Shown here one piece after another: positions 1 through 7,825 of a stretch of 64,000 nt of DNA. The translations under genes and the position numbers were made by a program. The notes beneath the pieces were generated by a model, which was not told the DNA's origin, ran no database searches, and saw nothing but the letters and a program-made list of their open reading frames with translations. The DNA comes from Flavobacterium phragmitis (GTDB lineage Bacteria > Bacteroidota > Bacteroidia > Flavobacteriales > Flavobacteriaceae): assembly GCF_900112575.1 (NCBI RefSeq), contig NZ_FOMH01000003.1, positions 496,001 to 560,000 of the forward strand, in the 5' to 3' direction. Positions within the stretch are counted from its first letter, which is position 1, and each line of letters begins with the position of its first letter.

Positions 1-447
1 GACTGTGAAGCTTTTATAGTTTCCAAAGACAGTATTTATCTGTTTACCAAACAATGGAAATCTTCCAAAACGGCTATATATGTACTGCCAAATCAAGCAG
101 GATCACAAATTGCCAAATACAAATCAACTTTAGATACAAAAGGTTTGGTAACCGGTGTAACTTATTTGAAGGATAAAAACTTGATTGTGTTGTGTGGCTA
201 CTCTAAAATAGGAAAACCATTTTTATATCTGCTTTATGATTTTAAAGATCAGGATTTCTTAGCTGGAAATAAAAGACGAATCAATTTAAAACTTCCTTTT
301 CATCAAATTGAGGGCATTGCGACAAAAGATGGTTTACATTATTATTTAACAAATGAAGCCTTGATTCGAAAACCTGTGATAAATGTTATACAACAAATAC
401 ATTATTTAGATTTGAGTTCGGTTCTCAGTTTGTATCTCCATAAATAA
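1..447 (+). CDS. C-terminal part of an unidentified protein, cut by the window start
   Basis: The frame is open from base 1 to the TAA at 445-447, giving the last 148 residues of a longer protein. The first ATG in frame (145) is internal, because coding continues upstream of it with similar composition. The fragment alternates short hydrophobic strands with turns (for example VLCGYSKIGKPF), which suggests a beta-propeller or other all-beta protein. I see no catalytic motif. I do not recognise the family. The gene ends 49 bases before the ABC-F gene, which has its own promoter box. Confidence 0.6.
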   Translation, partial: DCEAFIVSKDSIYLFTKQWKSSKTAIYVLPNQAGSQIAKYKSTLDTKGLVTGVTYLKDKNLIVLCGYSKIGKPFLYLLYDFKDQDFLAGNKRRINLKLPFHQIEGIATKDGLHYYLTNEALIRKPVINVIQQIHYLDLSSVLSLYLHK

Positions 448-471
448 TTCGCAAATCGTAAGAGAATAGTT

Positions 472-479
472 TACTTTTG
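472..479 (+). promoter_or_regulatory. -7 promoter box for the ABC-F gene
   Basis: TACTTTTG matches the Bacteroidota -7 consensus TAnnTTTG and lies 17 bases before the GTG start at 497. No clear TTG is seen at the -33 position. Confidence 0.5.
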
Positions 480-496
480 CAAAAAATTTTATTCTT

Positions 497-2359
497 GTGA
501 ATTACTTATCTGTAGAAAACATCTCAAAGTCATTTGGCGAAAGAGTCCTTTTTGACAACATCTCTTTTGGAATTAATAAAGACCAAAAAATCGCTTTTAT
601 TGCTAAAAACGGTTCTGGTAAAACGACCATGATGAACATTATTAATGGTAAAGAAGAACCTGATACGGGACAAGTAGTTTTGAGAAAAGGAATCAGAATG
701 GCTTTTCTTTCACAGGATAATAATCTACAGGATGAACTTACGATTGAAGAAAGTATTTTTGCTTCAGATAATGAGACTTTAAAAGTAATCGAAAAGTACG
801 AAAAAGCATTGGAAAACCCTGAGGATACAGAGGCTTACCAAAAAGCTTTTGATGCAATGGACCAGCATAATGCATGGGATTTTGAAACACAGTACAAACA
901 GATTCTTTTCAAATTAAAACTGGAAGATTTTAAACTTAAAGTAAAAAATCTTTCAGGAGGACAAAAGAAACGTCTTTCTCTTGCCATTATTCTAATCAAT
1001 CGCCCAGATTTACTGATTTTGGATGAGCCTACCAACCACTTAGATTTGGAGATGATTGAATGGTTGGAAAGTTATTTTGCCAAAGAAAACATTACATTAT
1101 TTATGGTAACGCACGACCGTTTTTTCTTAGAACGTGTTTGTAATGAAATTATCGAATTAGATAACGGAAAATTATATCAGTACAAAGGGAACTATTCTTA
1201 TTACTTAGAGAAAAAAGAAGAACGAATTACTTCTGAAAATGCGAGTATTGACAAAGCAAAAAATTTATTCGTAAAAGAATTAGAATGGATGCGCCGCCAG
1301 CCAAAAGCGAGAACGACAAAATCTAAATCTCGTCAGGATGATTTTTACATCATTAAAGAAAAAGCGCAAAGCCGAAGAAAAGAGAATAAGGTTGAACTTG
1401 AAATTAATATGGAAAGAATGGGAAGCAAGATTATCGAGCTTCATAAGCTTTCTAAAAAGTTCAAGGACCGCGTTATTCTGGACAATTTTAGTTTTGATTT
1501 TCAGCGTGGAGAAAGAATCGGAATTATTGGTAAAAACGGAACTGGAAAATCTACTTTCTTAAATATTTTGACAGGAACAATTCCACCAGACAGTGGACGT
1601 GTTGTTAAAGGTGATACTATTAAAGTTGGTTATTACACGCAATCTGGAATCAATCCAAAACCAGGACAGCGTGTTATTGATATCATCAAAGAATATGGAG
1701 AATATATTCCTTTAACAAAAGGAAAAATCATTTCAGCTTCCCAGTTATTGGAGCGTTTTCTTTTTGACGCCAAAAAACAATATGATTATGTCGAAAAATT
1801 AAGCGGTGGAGAATTAAAACGCTTGTATTTATGTACGGTTTTAATTCAGAATCCAAATTTCTTGATTCTCGATGAGCCAACAAACGATTTGGATATTGTA
1901 ACATTGAACGTTTTAGAAAGTTTTCTTTTGGATTATCCGGGATGTTTATTAGTGGTCTCTCACGATCGTTATTTTATGGATAAAATTGTCGATTATCTAT
2001 TTGTTTTTAGAGGACAGGGCGAAATCGAAAATTTCCCAGGAAACTATTCTGATTTCCGTGCTTATGAAGACAGTGCTGATGTTGCTCAAAAAGAAGAAAA
2101 TAAAGCAGAAAAAAAAGATTGGAAGCAAAATAATCCGACTGGAAATTTAAGCTTTAACGAACAAAAAGAATATCAGAAAATCGAACGAGAGATTAAAGAT
2201 TTAGAAATTGAAAAAGCTAAAATCGAACAATTATTCTCTGACGGAAAAGTTGCCGATGCTGATATCGAGAAAAAAGCCAATGAACTTCAAAATATAATTA
2301 AGAAAATAGAAGCAAAAGAAGAACGCTGGTTTGAACTTTCTGCTAAACTTGAAGGGTAA
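497..2359 (+). CDS. ABC-F family ATPase (Uup-like)
   Basis: This is a soluble ABC protein of 620 residues with two nucleotide-binding domains and no membrane segments. ABC-F proteins act on the ribosome rather than in transport. Domain 1 has Walker A AKNGSGKT (about 36-43), signature LSGGQKKR (about 152) and Walker B LLILDEPTNHLD (about 172). Domain 2 has GKNGTGKS (about 345), LSGGELKR (about 435) and FLILDEPTNDLD (about 456). Between them, residues 240-310 are charged and helical, as in the tRNA-interaction linker of the family. The Lys/Glu-rich tail (about 545-620) is a predicted coiled coil, which is the Uup-type ending. The start is GTG. The first Walker A has Ala in place of the usual first Gly. 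Confidence 0.93.
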   Translation: MNYLSVENISKSFGERVLFDNISFGINKDQKIAFIAKNGSGKTTMMNIINGKEEPDTGQVVLRKGIRMAFLSQDNNLQDELTIEESIFASDNETLKVIEKYEKALENPEDTEAYQKAFDAMDQHNAWDFETQYKQILFKLKLEDFKLKVKNLSGGQKKRLSLAIILINRPDLLILDEPTNHLDLEMIEWLESYFAKENITLFMVTHDRFFLERVCNEIIELDNGKLYQYKGNYSYYLEKKEERITSENASIDKAKNLFVKELEWMRRQPKARTTKSKSRQDDFYIIKEKAQSRRKENKVELEINMERMGSKIIELHKLSKKFKDRVILDNFSFDFQRGERIGIIGKNGTGKSTFLNILTGTIPPDSGRVVKGDTIKVGYYTQSGINPKPGQRVIDIIKEYGEYIPLTKGKIISASQLLERFLFDAKKQYDYVEKLSGGELKRLYLCTVLIQNPNFLILDEPTNDLDIVTLNVLESFLLDYPGCLLVVSHDRYFMDKIVDYLFVFRGQGEIENFPGNYSDFRAYEDSADVAQKEENKAEKKDWKQNNPTGNLSFNEQKEYQKIEREIKDLEIEKAKIEQLFSDGKVADADIEKKANELQNIIKKIEAKEERWFELSAKLEG

Positions 2360-2363
2360 GCTT

Positions 2364-2396
2364 TAGTTTTCAGTCTCAGTCTCAGTCTCAGTTTTC
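2364..2396. repeat. Left arm of the inverted repeat around the S23 gene
   Basis: A 33-base arm built from repeated CAGTCT words. It is complementary to 2877-2909 at 29 of 33 positions. The two arms enclose the four-helix-bundle gene. Related words recur in the empty hairpins near 11.2, 39.6, 40.7 and 50.75 kb. Confidence 0.85.
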
Positions 2397-2461
2397 ATGC
2401 CTATATTTTATTGAAGGAAAATTCTTTGTTTTTTTTTTATTTTTACAAAAAAGAATAAAGA

Positions 2462-2827
2462 ATGGACTTTAAAGAATTATTGGCTTATAAAAAGGCATTT
2501 GAACTTGCAATGGAGATTTTTGAACTATCAAAAAACTTCCCTGCTGAAGAAAAATACTCCTTAACAGATCAAGTAAGACGATCTTCAAGGAGTGTTGCTG
2601 CTAATATTGCTGAATCATATAGAAAAAGAAGATATCCAAATCATTTTATAAGCAAACTAACTGATAGTGATGCTGAAAACTCAGAAACTAATACATGGCT
2701 TGAGTTTTCATTAGAGTGTAAATATATTAGCAAAGAAACATTTGATAAACTCAATATTAAAAGTCTTGAAATCGGAAGATTGATAAATTACATGATAAAT
2801 AATCCAAATAAATTTGGGTGCAGTTAA
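2462..2827 (+). CDS. Four-helix bundle protein (23S rRNA intervening-sequence / S23 family)
   Basis: A 121-residue helical protein starting MDFKELLAYKKAFELA, with the family hallmarks LTDQVRRSSRSVAANIAES (about 39-57) and a C-terminal IGRLINYM helix. Members of this family are encoded inside intervening sequences of 23S rRNA, as stand-alone genes, or as the accessory protein of diversity-generating retroelements. Their function is not settled, although nucleic-acid binding is proposed. Here there is no rRNA and no reverse transcriptase nearby. The gene lies in the loop of a 546-base inverted repeat (2364-2909), between unrelated housekeeping genes. The ATG at 2462 is the natural start. Confidence 0.9.
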   Translation: MDFKELLAYKKAFELAMEIFELSKNFPAEEKYSLTDQVRRSSRSVAANIAESYRKRRYPNHFISKLTDSDAENSETNTWLEFSLECKYISKETFDKLNIKSLEIGRLINYMINNPNKFGCS

Positions 2828-2876
2828 AAACACACCTGTAAAACTAAGACTAAGACTGAGACCAAAAACTGAGACT

Positions 2877-2909
2877 GAAAACTAAGACCGAGACCGCGAC
2901 TGAAAACTA
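2877..2909. repeat. Right arm of the inverted repeat around the S23 gene
   Basis: Complementary to 2364-2396 with four mismatches over 33 bases. Further copies of the same words (actaagactaagactgag) extend leftwards to about 2841, so the right side is longer than the left. Confidence 0.85.
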
Positions 2910-2950
2910 AATTTCCCTATATTTACCAGCATTAAAAAATAAAATACTAC

Positions 2951-3415
2951 ATGAAAAAATTATTAACTGCATTATTTACTTTAACATTATTCATTTCGTG
3001 TTCAAGTTCAGACAAAGAAACACCAGCAAAAGATTACAGAGAAGAAAACGAGCAAGAAATCAAAGATTATATTGCTAAAAACGATTTAACTGCAGTACGA
3101 ACAGATTCTGGTTTATATTACATCATTGATGAGCCTGGAACAGGTAAACAGCCAACCGCAACATCATCGGTTACGGTTGCTTATACAGGTTCTTTCACTA
3201 GTGGAAAAACGTTTGACCAAAGCACAAGTGCTGGAGCGACTTTTCCTTTAAACCGAGTAATTCAAGGCTGGACAGAAGGAATTCCGTTATTTAAAGAAGG
3301 CGGGAGCGGCACACTGCTTATTCCATCTCATTTAGGCTACGGAAGTACTAGCATACCAGGTATTCCAGCTGGTTCTGTACTTATTTTTGATGTAAAATTG
3401 ATCAAAGTAAATTAA
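2951..3415 (+). CDS. FKBP-type peptidyl-prolyl cis-trans isomerase, lipoprotein
   Basis: A 154-residue protein with a lipoprotein signal (MKKLLTALFTLTLFISC, lipid-anchored Cys at 17) followed by a Ser-rich spacer. The FKBP domain (about 70-153) contains the typical VAYTGSFTSGKTFDQS, VIQGWTEGIPL and LIPSHLGYGS segments. It would catalyse proline isomerisation in periplasmic or outer-membrane-associated folding. It follows the S23 inverted repeat and precedes a methyltransferase gene by 19 bases, so the two may be co-transcribed. Confidence 0.92.
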   Translation: MKKLLTALFTLTLFISCSSSDKETPAKDYREENEQEIKDYIAKNDLTAVRTDSGLYYIIDEPGTGKQPTATSSVTVAYTGSFTSGKTFDQSTSAGATFPLNRVIQGWTEGIPLFKEGGSGTLLIPSHLGYGSTSIPGIPAGSVLIFDVKLIKVN

Positions 3416-3434
3416 TTACTTCCTAAGTTTCTAA

Positions 3435-4214
3435 ATGCTTTTTCAAATACAATCTTATCTAAAATTTCTTTGGCATTCTAAAAACGAGCATGCTGTACAT
3501 TCGCCTTTTGTTTTTAGTTTATTGACAAAGTGTTTTTACGACAGAAAAGCAAAACCAGAATATGCCATTCTAAAAAAGTATAGAAAATCACTTTTAGAAA
3601 ATAAGAATTTTATTGAAGTAACTGATTTTGGTGCAGGATCAAAAGTCTTTAAATCAAATCGAAGACAGATTTCCAAAATTGCGCAGACTGCAGGAATTTC
3701 GCCAAAACGTGCCGAATTATTATTTAGAGTTTCTAATTATTTCAAACCTAAAAATGTATTAGAAATTGGAACTTCTTTAGGCTTGGCGACTTCTGCCCTA
3801 GCGTTAGGCAATCCGAAAGCGAAAGTAATTACTATTGAGGGTTGCCCAAATACCGCTAATGTTGCCCAAAATCAATTGGCTAAATTTGATTGCAATAATG
3901 TTGAAAGTATAATTTCTGAATTTGAATCATTTTTAATTTCCGAAAACATTCAGGCGACAAATTACGATTTAATATATTTTGACGGAAATCATTCTAAGAA
4001 AGCAACCTTGGCCTATTTTGACCTTCTCATGCCAACAATCGACAATGATTCTGTTTGGATTTTCGACGATATTCATTGGTCAGAGGATATGGAAGAAGCT
4101 TGGGAAATCATAAAAAATCATCCCAAAGTAAAAGTCACGATTGATACTTTTCAATGGGGATTTGTCTTTTTTAGAAGAGAACAGGAAAAAGAACATTTTA
4201 TAATAAGAGTATAA
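3435..4214 (+). CDS. Class I SAM-dependent methyltransferase (O-methyltransferase-like)
   Basis: A 259-residue cytosolic protein. SAM-binding motif I is LEIGTSLG (about 109-116), an acidic residue follows in ITIEG (about 133), and DGNHSKKA (about 183) and IFDDIHWS (about 209) resemble the metal-binding DD(I/V) region of the COMT-like O-methyltransferase family. The substrate cannot be read from the sequence. The first 60 residues are basic and less conserved in character. A strong hairpin terminator follows directly. Confidence 0.82.
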   Translation: MLFQIQSYLKFLWHSKNEHAVHSPFVFSLLTKCFYDRKAKPEYAILKKYRKSLLENKNFIEVTDFGAGSKVFKSNRRQISKIAQTAGISPKRAELLFRVSNYFKPKNVLEIGTSLGLATSALALGNPKAKVITIEGCPNTANVAQNQLAKFDCNNVESIISEFESFLISENIQATNYDLIYFDGNHSKKATLAYFDLLMPTIDNDSVWIFDDIHWSEDMEEAWEIIKNHPKVKVTIDTFQWGFVFFRREQEKEHFIIRV

Positions 4215-4247
4215 AAAAAAGACGATCATTTCAGATCGTCTTTTTTT
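4215..4247. terminator. Bidirectional intrinsic terminator
   Basis: The stem GACGATC / GATCGTC (4221-4227 and 4234-4240) has a six-base loop, an A-tract before and a T-tract after. It can serve the methyltransferase gene on + and the lipoprotein gene on -. Confidence 0.92.
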
Positions 4248-4268
4248 ACTAATTCAAAATTTTAAAGC

Positions 4269-4928
4269 TTACTTTTTAGCTTCTTTATTCTCTTCTGCTT
4301 TTGCTCCCATTCTATTTACAGTATACATAGGTGCAAACTTGATTTTCAAGCCAGCTATTTTTCTATTGTCTGATGCAGTCAATCCTTCTTTTTCAACAGT
4401 ATTTTTTCTACTGTCAAGTGCTTCATACAATACTTTAATTTCATCCCAGTCTTCTCTAGAATATTTGTCTTTATTATTTTCAACTGTATGAACAAACTGT
4501 TGGTAAACACTATGAATATTTTGAGCATTTACCCAGCTGAAACTCATATCATCTCCAATTTTCCCTTCACCAAATAAGGCATTTCTCAATTGTTGTTTCG
4601 GACTTGGAGCCGGAGGGGCAAGAAGGGTGGTCATTTCATTTTTAAAACTCTCATATTTTGCTTTACTCGTATTGATCTTCTCTGTTTGAGCAGCATTATC
4701 TTTAATATCGGCTAAAGCAGCATCAGCTTCTGCAGCTCTTCTATCATATTCAGATTCTACAGCAGTCCAATTCTCTTTTAAATCTTCGGCTTTTACATTT
4801 TTAACCGAATCTACGTAGGTTACATAAGAGTCAATTGTTTTCTGTGCCTTTTCTTGTTTTTCGTCTTTACATGATGTAAAGCTCAACGCTAATAATGCAA
4901 TTCCTGTAGCTATTTTGATATTTTTCAT
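4269..4928 (-). CDS. Lipoprotein of unknown function
   Basis: 219 residues from the ATG at 4928, which directly opens a lipoprotein signal (MKNIKIATGIALLALSFTSC). An earlier ATG at 4958 would add ten residues before the signal and is less likely. The mature part is charged and mostly helical (heptad-like Lys/Glu-rich stretches at about 25-110), followed by an Ala/Pro-rich turn and another helical region. I do not recognise the family with confidence. A TAnnTTTG box on the minus strand at 4956-4963 fits the chosen start. Confidence 0.75.
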   Translation of the reverse strand: MKNIKIATGIALLALSFTSCKDEKQEKAQKTIDSYVTYVDSVKNVKAEDLKENWTAVESEYDRRAAEADAALADIKDNAAQTEKINTSKAKYESFKNEMTTLLAPPAPSPKQQLRNALFGEGKIGDDMSFSWVNAQNIHSVYQQFVHTVENNKDKYSREDWDEIKVLYEALDSRKNTVEKEGLTASDNRKIAGLKIKFAPMYTVNRMGAKAEENKEAKK

Positions 4929-4955
4929 AATCTTGATTGTTTTAATTAATAATAT

Positions 4956-4963
4956 CAAATTTA
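4956..4963 (-). promoter_or_regulatory. -7 promoter box for the lipoprotein gene
   Basis: CAAATTTA on + reads TAAATTTG on -, matching TAnnTTTG. It lies 28 bases before the ATG at 4928. The rest of the divergent gap up to 5221 is AT-rich, and I see nothing else definite in it. Confidence 0.5.
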
Positions 4964-5221
4964 CTTAAAAGAAAACGGCTTAAATTACATTATTTCCATA
5001 TTTTTAAGACTTAAAAGGTAATAAATTTATAAAAATTAGAAAATAATGTTAATTATACAAAAAAACTTCAAAACGATATAACAGCTTTAAAAATATAATG
5101 CTGATTATTTTAGCAGAAAAATAAACTATGACTTTCGTTTGTAACAAAAATCAATTATGGGCTACTTATCTCTTTAATTCAAAAGTGTTTTGTACTTTTA
5201 AATCCAAAATTGTAAACCAAA

Positions 5222-5914
5222 ATGGCTGAACCATTAATTAAAATAACCGACATCAGACGAAATTTTGTTTTAGGAAACGAAATTGTTTATGTTTTAAAGG
5301 GAGTTAATTTAGAAATAAAAAAAGGCGAATATGTAGCATTAATGGGACCTTCGGGATCTGGAAAATCTACTTTAATGAACTTATTAGGCTGTTTAGACAC
5401 ACCTACTTCTGGACGTTACGTCTTAAATGGAAAAGATGTCAGCCAAATGAAAGATGATGAATTAGCCGAAATTAGAAACAAAGAAATTGGTTTCGTATTT
5501 CAGACTTTTAATTTATTACCCCGAACAACTGCACTAGATAATGTAGCACTTCCTATGATTTATGCCGGTTACGGAAAATCTGAACGAATTGCACGTGCAA
5601 CCGAAGTTTTAAAACAAGTAAATCTAGCCGACAGAATGGATCACCAGCCCAATCAGCTTTCTGGAGGACAACGCCAGCGTGTGGCTGTAGCCAGAGCTTT
5701 GGTCAATAAACCTTCTATTATTCTAGCCGATGAACCAACGGGAAACTTAGACAGTAAAACTTCTGTTGAAATCATGAAGCTTTTTGGCGATATTCACGCA
5801 CAGGGAAATACTGTTATTCTAGTTACTCACGAAGAAGATATTGCGGCTTATGCACATCGCGTTATTCGCTTAAGAGACGGATTAATTGAAAGTGATACAA
5901 GTAAAAAAGTTTAG
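5222..5914 (+). CDS. ABC transporter ATP-binding protein (LolD/MacB type)
   Basis: A 230-residue single ATPase domain with Walker A GPSGSGKS (about 42-49), Q-loop Gln at about 94 ([10 protein letters not shown]), signature [10 protein letters not shown] (about 146), Walker [14 protein letters not shown] (about 167) and H-loop THEED (about 202). This is the MacB/LolD/FtsE-like subgroup, which energises FtsX-domain permeases for lipoprotein or macrolide-type transport or for envelope remodelling. No permease gene is adjacent. The only MacB-like permease in the window is at 49482-50726, more than 43 kb away. A pairing between the two is only a possibility. Confidence 0.9.
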   Translation: MAEPLIKITDIRRNFVLGNEIVYVLKGVNLEIKKGEYVALMGPSGSGKSTLMNLLGCLDTPTSGRYVLNGKDVSQMKDDELAEIRNKEIGFVFQTFNLLPRTTALDNVALPMIYAGYGKSERIARATEVLKQVNLADRMDHQPNQLSGGQRQRVAVARALVNKPSIILADEPTGNLDSKTSVEIMKLFGDIHAQGNTVILVTHEEDIAAYAHRVIRLRDGLIESDTSKKV

Positions 5915-5941
5915 ATTTTCGTATTAAAAATAAATTTCAGA

Positions 5942-6620
5942 GTGAAAAAAATCCTCGTCTCGTTTATATTATTTTCCACTATTTCAATTAGTGCTCAAAA
6001 TCAAACGTATTACAGATTAATAGAATATGCAAAAAAAGCACCTGAGTCTGAAACTAAAAACATTGAAGATTTAAGCAAATATTTAGCAAGAGGAGCAAAA
6101 ACTAAAAAAGAACTTGTACAATTAATTTATTACTGGATTTGTTTAAATATTGATTATGATATCGAATCCTACGTAAACAATACAATAGATGATGTTTCTG
6201 CTGAAACGACCTTTTCTGACAGAAAATCAGTTTGTGCAGGTTATTCAAATTTATTTCAGGAAATCTGTCTTAATCTAAAAATAAAATGTGAAGTCATTAC
6301 AGGTTATGGTAAAGGTTATAATTATAACGGTGGATATCTAAAGGAAACAAATCACGCCTGGAATGCTGTCAAAATTGTATGATAAATGGGAATTTATAGA
6401 TGTAACCTGGGGAGCCGGTGGAGCCTTTGAAAATGAAGACGGAAAATTGTTTTTTGAGAAACAATTATCTGTTCGTTACTTACTAGACAATCCCGAAGAT
6501 TTTATCCTGGAACATTTACCTGAAAAATCTGAATGGCAACTCTTAGAAAACCCAATTTCTAAGGATGTTTTTTTTAGTACGGAAATGGAAAATAAAAGAC
6601 TGGAAAGAATTAAACTTTAA
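5942..6620 (+). pseudogene. Transglutaminase-like (papain-fold) secreted protein, frameshifted
   Basis: Two overlapping frames make one protein. Frame A (5942-6382) begins GTG with a signal peptide (cut near ISAQ, about residue 19) and carries the catalytic Cys in SVCAGYS (about 98) and the His in NHAWN (about 138). Frame B (to 6620) carries the third catalytic residue, Asp, in FIDVTWG. The frame breaks in the AAAA run at 6371-6374. Removing one A gives HAWNAVKLYDKWEFIDVTWG, the uninterrupted family sequence. As written, translation stops at 6380-6382, before the Asp. This is either a real inactivating insertion or a sequencing error. Transglutaminase-like domains of this kind cleave or modify protein or peptide bonds in the envelope, and the substrate is unknown. 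Confidence 0.85.
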
Positions 6621-6686
6621 TATAGAAATTAGAGCCAAAGAAACTTATAATCTTAGTACCTCAGAACCTTAGCATCTTAAAAAAAA

Positions 6687-7256
6687 ATGAAAGTATACAC
6701 CAAAACAGGCGATAAAGGAACAACGGCTCTTTTTGGAGGAACCCGAGTACCTAAAGACCATATCAGAATTGACAGTTATGGAACTGTTGACGAACTTAAT
6801 TCATACATCGGATTAATTCGTGATCAGGAAATGGATTCTCATTATAAAACTATTTTAATAGAAATTCAGGATCGTCTTTTTACAGTAGGCGCCATTTTGG
6901 CAACTCCTCAAGAAAAAGAAGTCTTAAAAAACGGGGAGCTTCGTTTAAAAAATCTTGGAATAATCGATTCTGACATCCAATTACTCGAAAACGAAATAGA
7001 TAAGATGGATGAAAGTCTTCCGCAAATGACACATTTTGTTTTACCGGGTGGTCATCCTACCGTGTCACATTGTCATATAGCGCGCTGTATATGCCGTCGC
7101 GCAGAGCGCTTGGCAGTACATTTAAGTCATAATGAACACGTTCCAGAAATAGCAATACAGTACTTAAACCGACTTTCTGACTATCTTTTTGTCTTGGCAC
7201 GAAAGTTGTCCTCAGACCTTAAAGCGGAGGAAGTGAAATGGATACCTAGAAAATAA
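6687..7256 (+). CDS. Cob(I)yrinic acid a,c-diamide adenosyltransferase, PduO type
   Basis: A 189-residue PduO-family enzyme that transfers the adenosyl group of ATP to cob(I)alamin, making adenosylcobalamin. Family marks are the N-terminal KTGDKGTT (about 6-12), the GTVDELNSYIG helix (about 32-42) and the C-terminal IARCICRRAER region (about 131-141), which binds ATP and cobalamin. It fits the adenosylcobalamin-dependent methylmalonyl-CoA mutase at 62.1-64 kb and MeaB at 21.2 kb. No cobalamin riboswitch is visible in the short gap upstream, which holds only a CTTAG-word repeat. Confidence 0.95.
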   Translation: MKVYTKTGDKGTTALFGGTRVPKDHIRIDSYGTVDELNSYIGLIRDQEMDSHYKTILIEIQDRLFTVGAILATPQEKEVLKNGELRLKNLGIIDSDIQLLENEIDKMDESLPQMTHFVLPGGHPTVSHCHIARCICRRAERLAVHLSHNEHVPEIAIQYLNRLSDYLFVLARKLSSDLKAEEVKWIPRK

Positions 7257-7259
7257 ATT

Positions 7260-7420
7260 TTCTAAAAATTCCAAATCGTTGAAATCTCAAATTCCAAAGA
7301 AAAAAATAAATTCTTTTGAATTTTAAAAATAAAAATAAGGTTCTAAAAAAAGTGATTTTGCTACTTTTTATTGGAATTTGGAATTTAAAAATTGGGATTT
7401 TATATCCATTATTGGAATTT
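7260..7420. repeat. Word-like inverted repeat of the TTGGAATTT family
   Basis: Imperfect copies of AAATTCCAAA on the left (about 7266-7302) and TTGGAATTTGGAATTT on the right (about 7371-7388, again about 7413) form a loose inverted repeat. Similar words recur at 35.04-35.14, 44.17-44.26 and 46.45-46.5 kb. The rest of the 7257-7516 gap holds the promoter at 7466-7495. Confidence 0.6.
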
Positions 7421-7465
7421 AACAAGAGACGTTCTTAAATTTTATTAAAATAAATCAAAATTTAC

Positions 7466-7495
7466 TTGTCTTTTTCAGTAAAAAATTTATTTTTG
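7466..7495 (+). promoter_or_regulatory. Promoter, -33 TTG and -7 TATTTTTG
   Basis: TTG at 7466-7468, then 19 bases, then TATTTTTG at 7488-7495. This is a full match to the Bacteroidota TTG-N19-21-TAnnTTTG promoter, 21 bases before the DUF2795 gene. Confidence 0.75.
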
Positions 7496-7516
7496 CACAA
7501 ACTAAACAGATAACAG

Positions 7517-7738
7517 ATGTATTGGACATTAGAATTAGCATCTTATTTAAGTGATGCGCCATGGCCTGCTAACAAAGATGAACTTATTGACTACGCCATT
7601 AGAGCTGGTGCTCCATTAGAGGTGGTAGAAAACCTTCAGTCAATCGAAGATGAAGGGGAGATATATGAATCAATGGAAGAAATTTGGCCTGATTATCCAA
7701 CAGACGAAGATTATCTTTGGAATGAGGATGAATATTAA
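7517..7738 (+). CDS. DUF2795 domain protein
   Basis: A very acidic 73-residue protein (many Asp/Glu, end WNEDEY) with the DUF2795 core WPANKDELIDYAIRAGAP (about 20-37). In Bacteroidota this small gene commonly sits directly before secA, as it does here. Its function is unknown. A terminator lies between it and secA, so secA may depend partly on read-through or on its own promoter. Confidence 0.85.
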   Translation: MYWTLELASYLSDAPWPANKDELIDYAIRAGAPLEVVENLQSIEDEGEIYESMEEIWPDYPTDEDYLWNEDEY

Positions 7739-7745
7739 AAAAATA

Positions 7746-7788
7746 AACCAAAGGAAAAAGTCTCATCATAGAGGCTTTTTTTTTGGTT
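7746..7788 (+). terminator. Intrinsic terminator between the DUF2795 gene and secA
   Basis: The stem AAAAAGTCTC (7755-7764) / GAGGCTTTTT (7771-7780) has a six-base loop, one G-T pair and a following T-tract. Outer bases AACCAAA / TTTTGGTT can extend it. Confidence 0.8.
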
Positions 7789-7825
7789 CAAATACATATT
7801 AAATAATAAAGAAATACAATAAATC

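Noticed and set aside
2364..2909. Possible CRISPR array from repeated CAGTCT words
   Set aside because: The units are 6-7 bases, not 24-40, spacers are absent, and the arms are inverted rather than direct repeats.
6363..6620. Independent small gene
   Set aside because: It is the continuation of the transglutaminase-like gene after a one-base frame change, not a separate gene.
6620..6686. Cobalamin riboswitch before the adenosyltransferase
   Set aside because: The gap is only 66 bases and holds CTTAG-word repeats. No B12-box sequence is seen.
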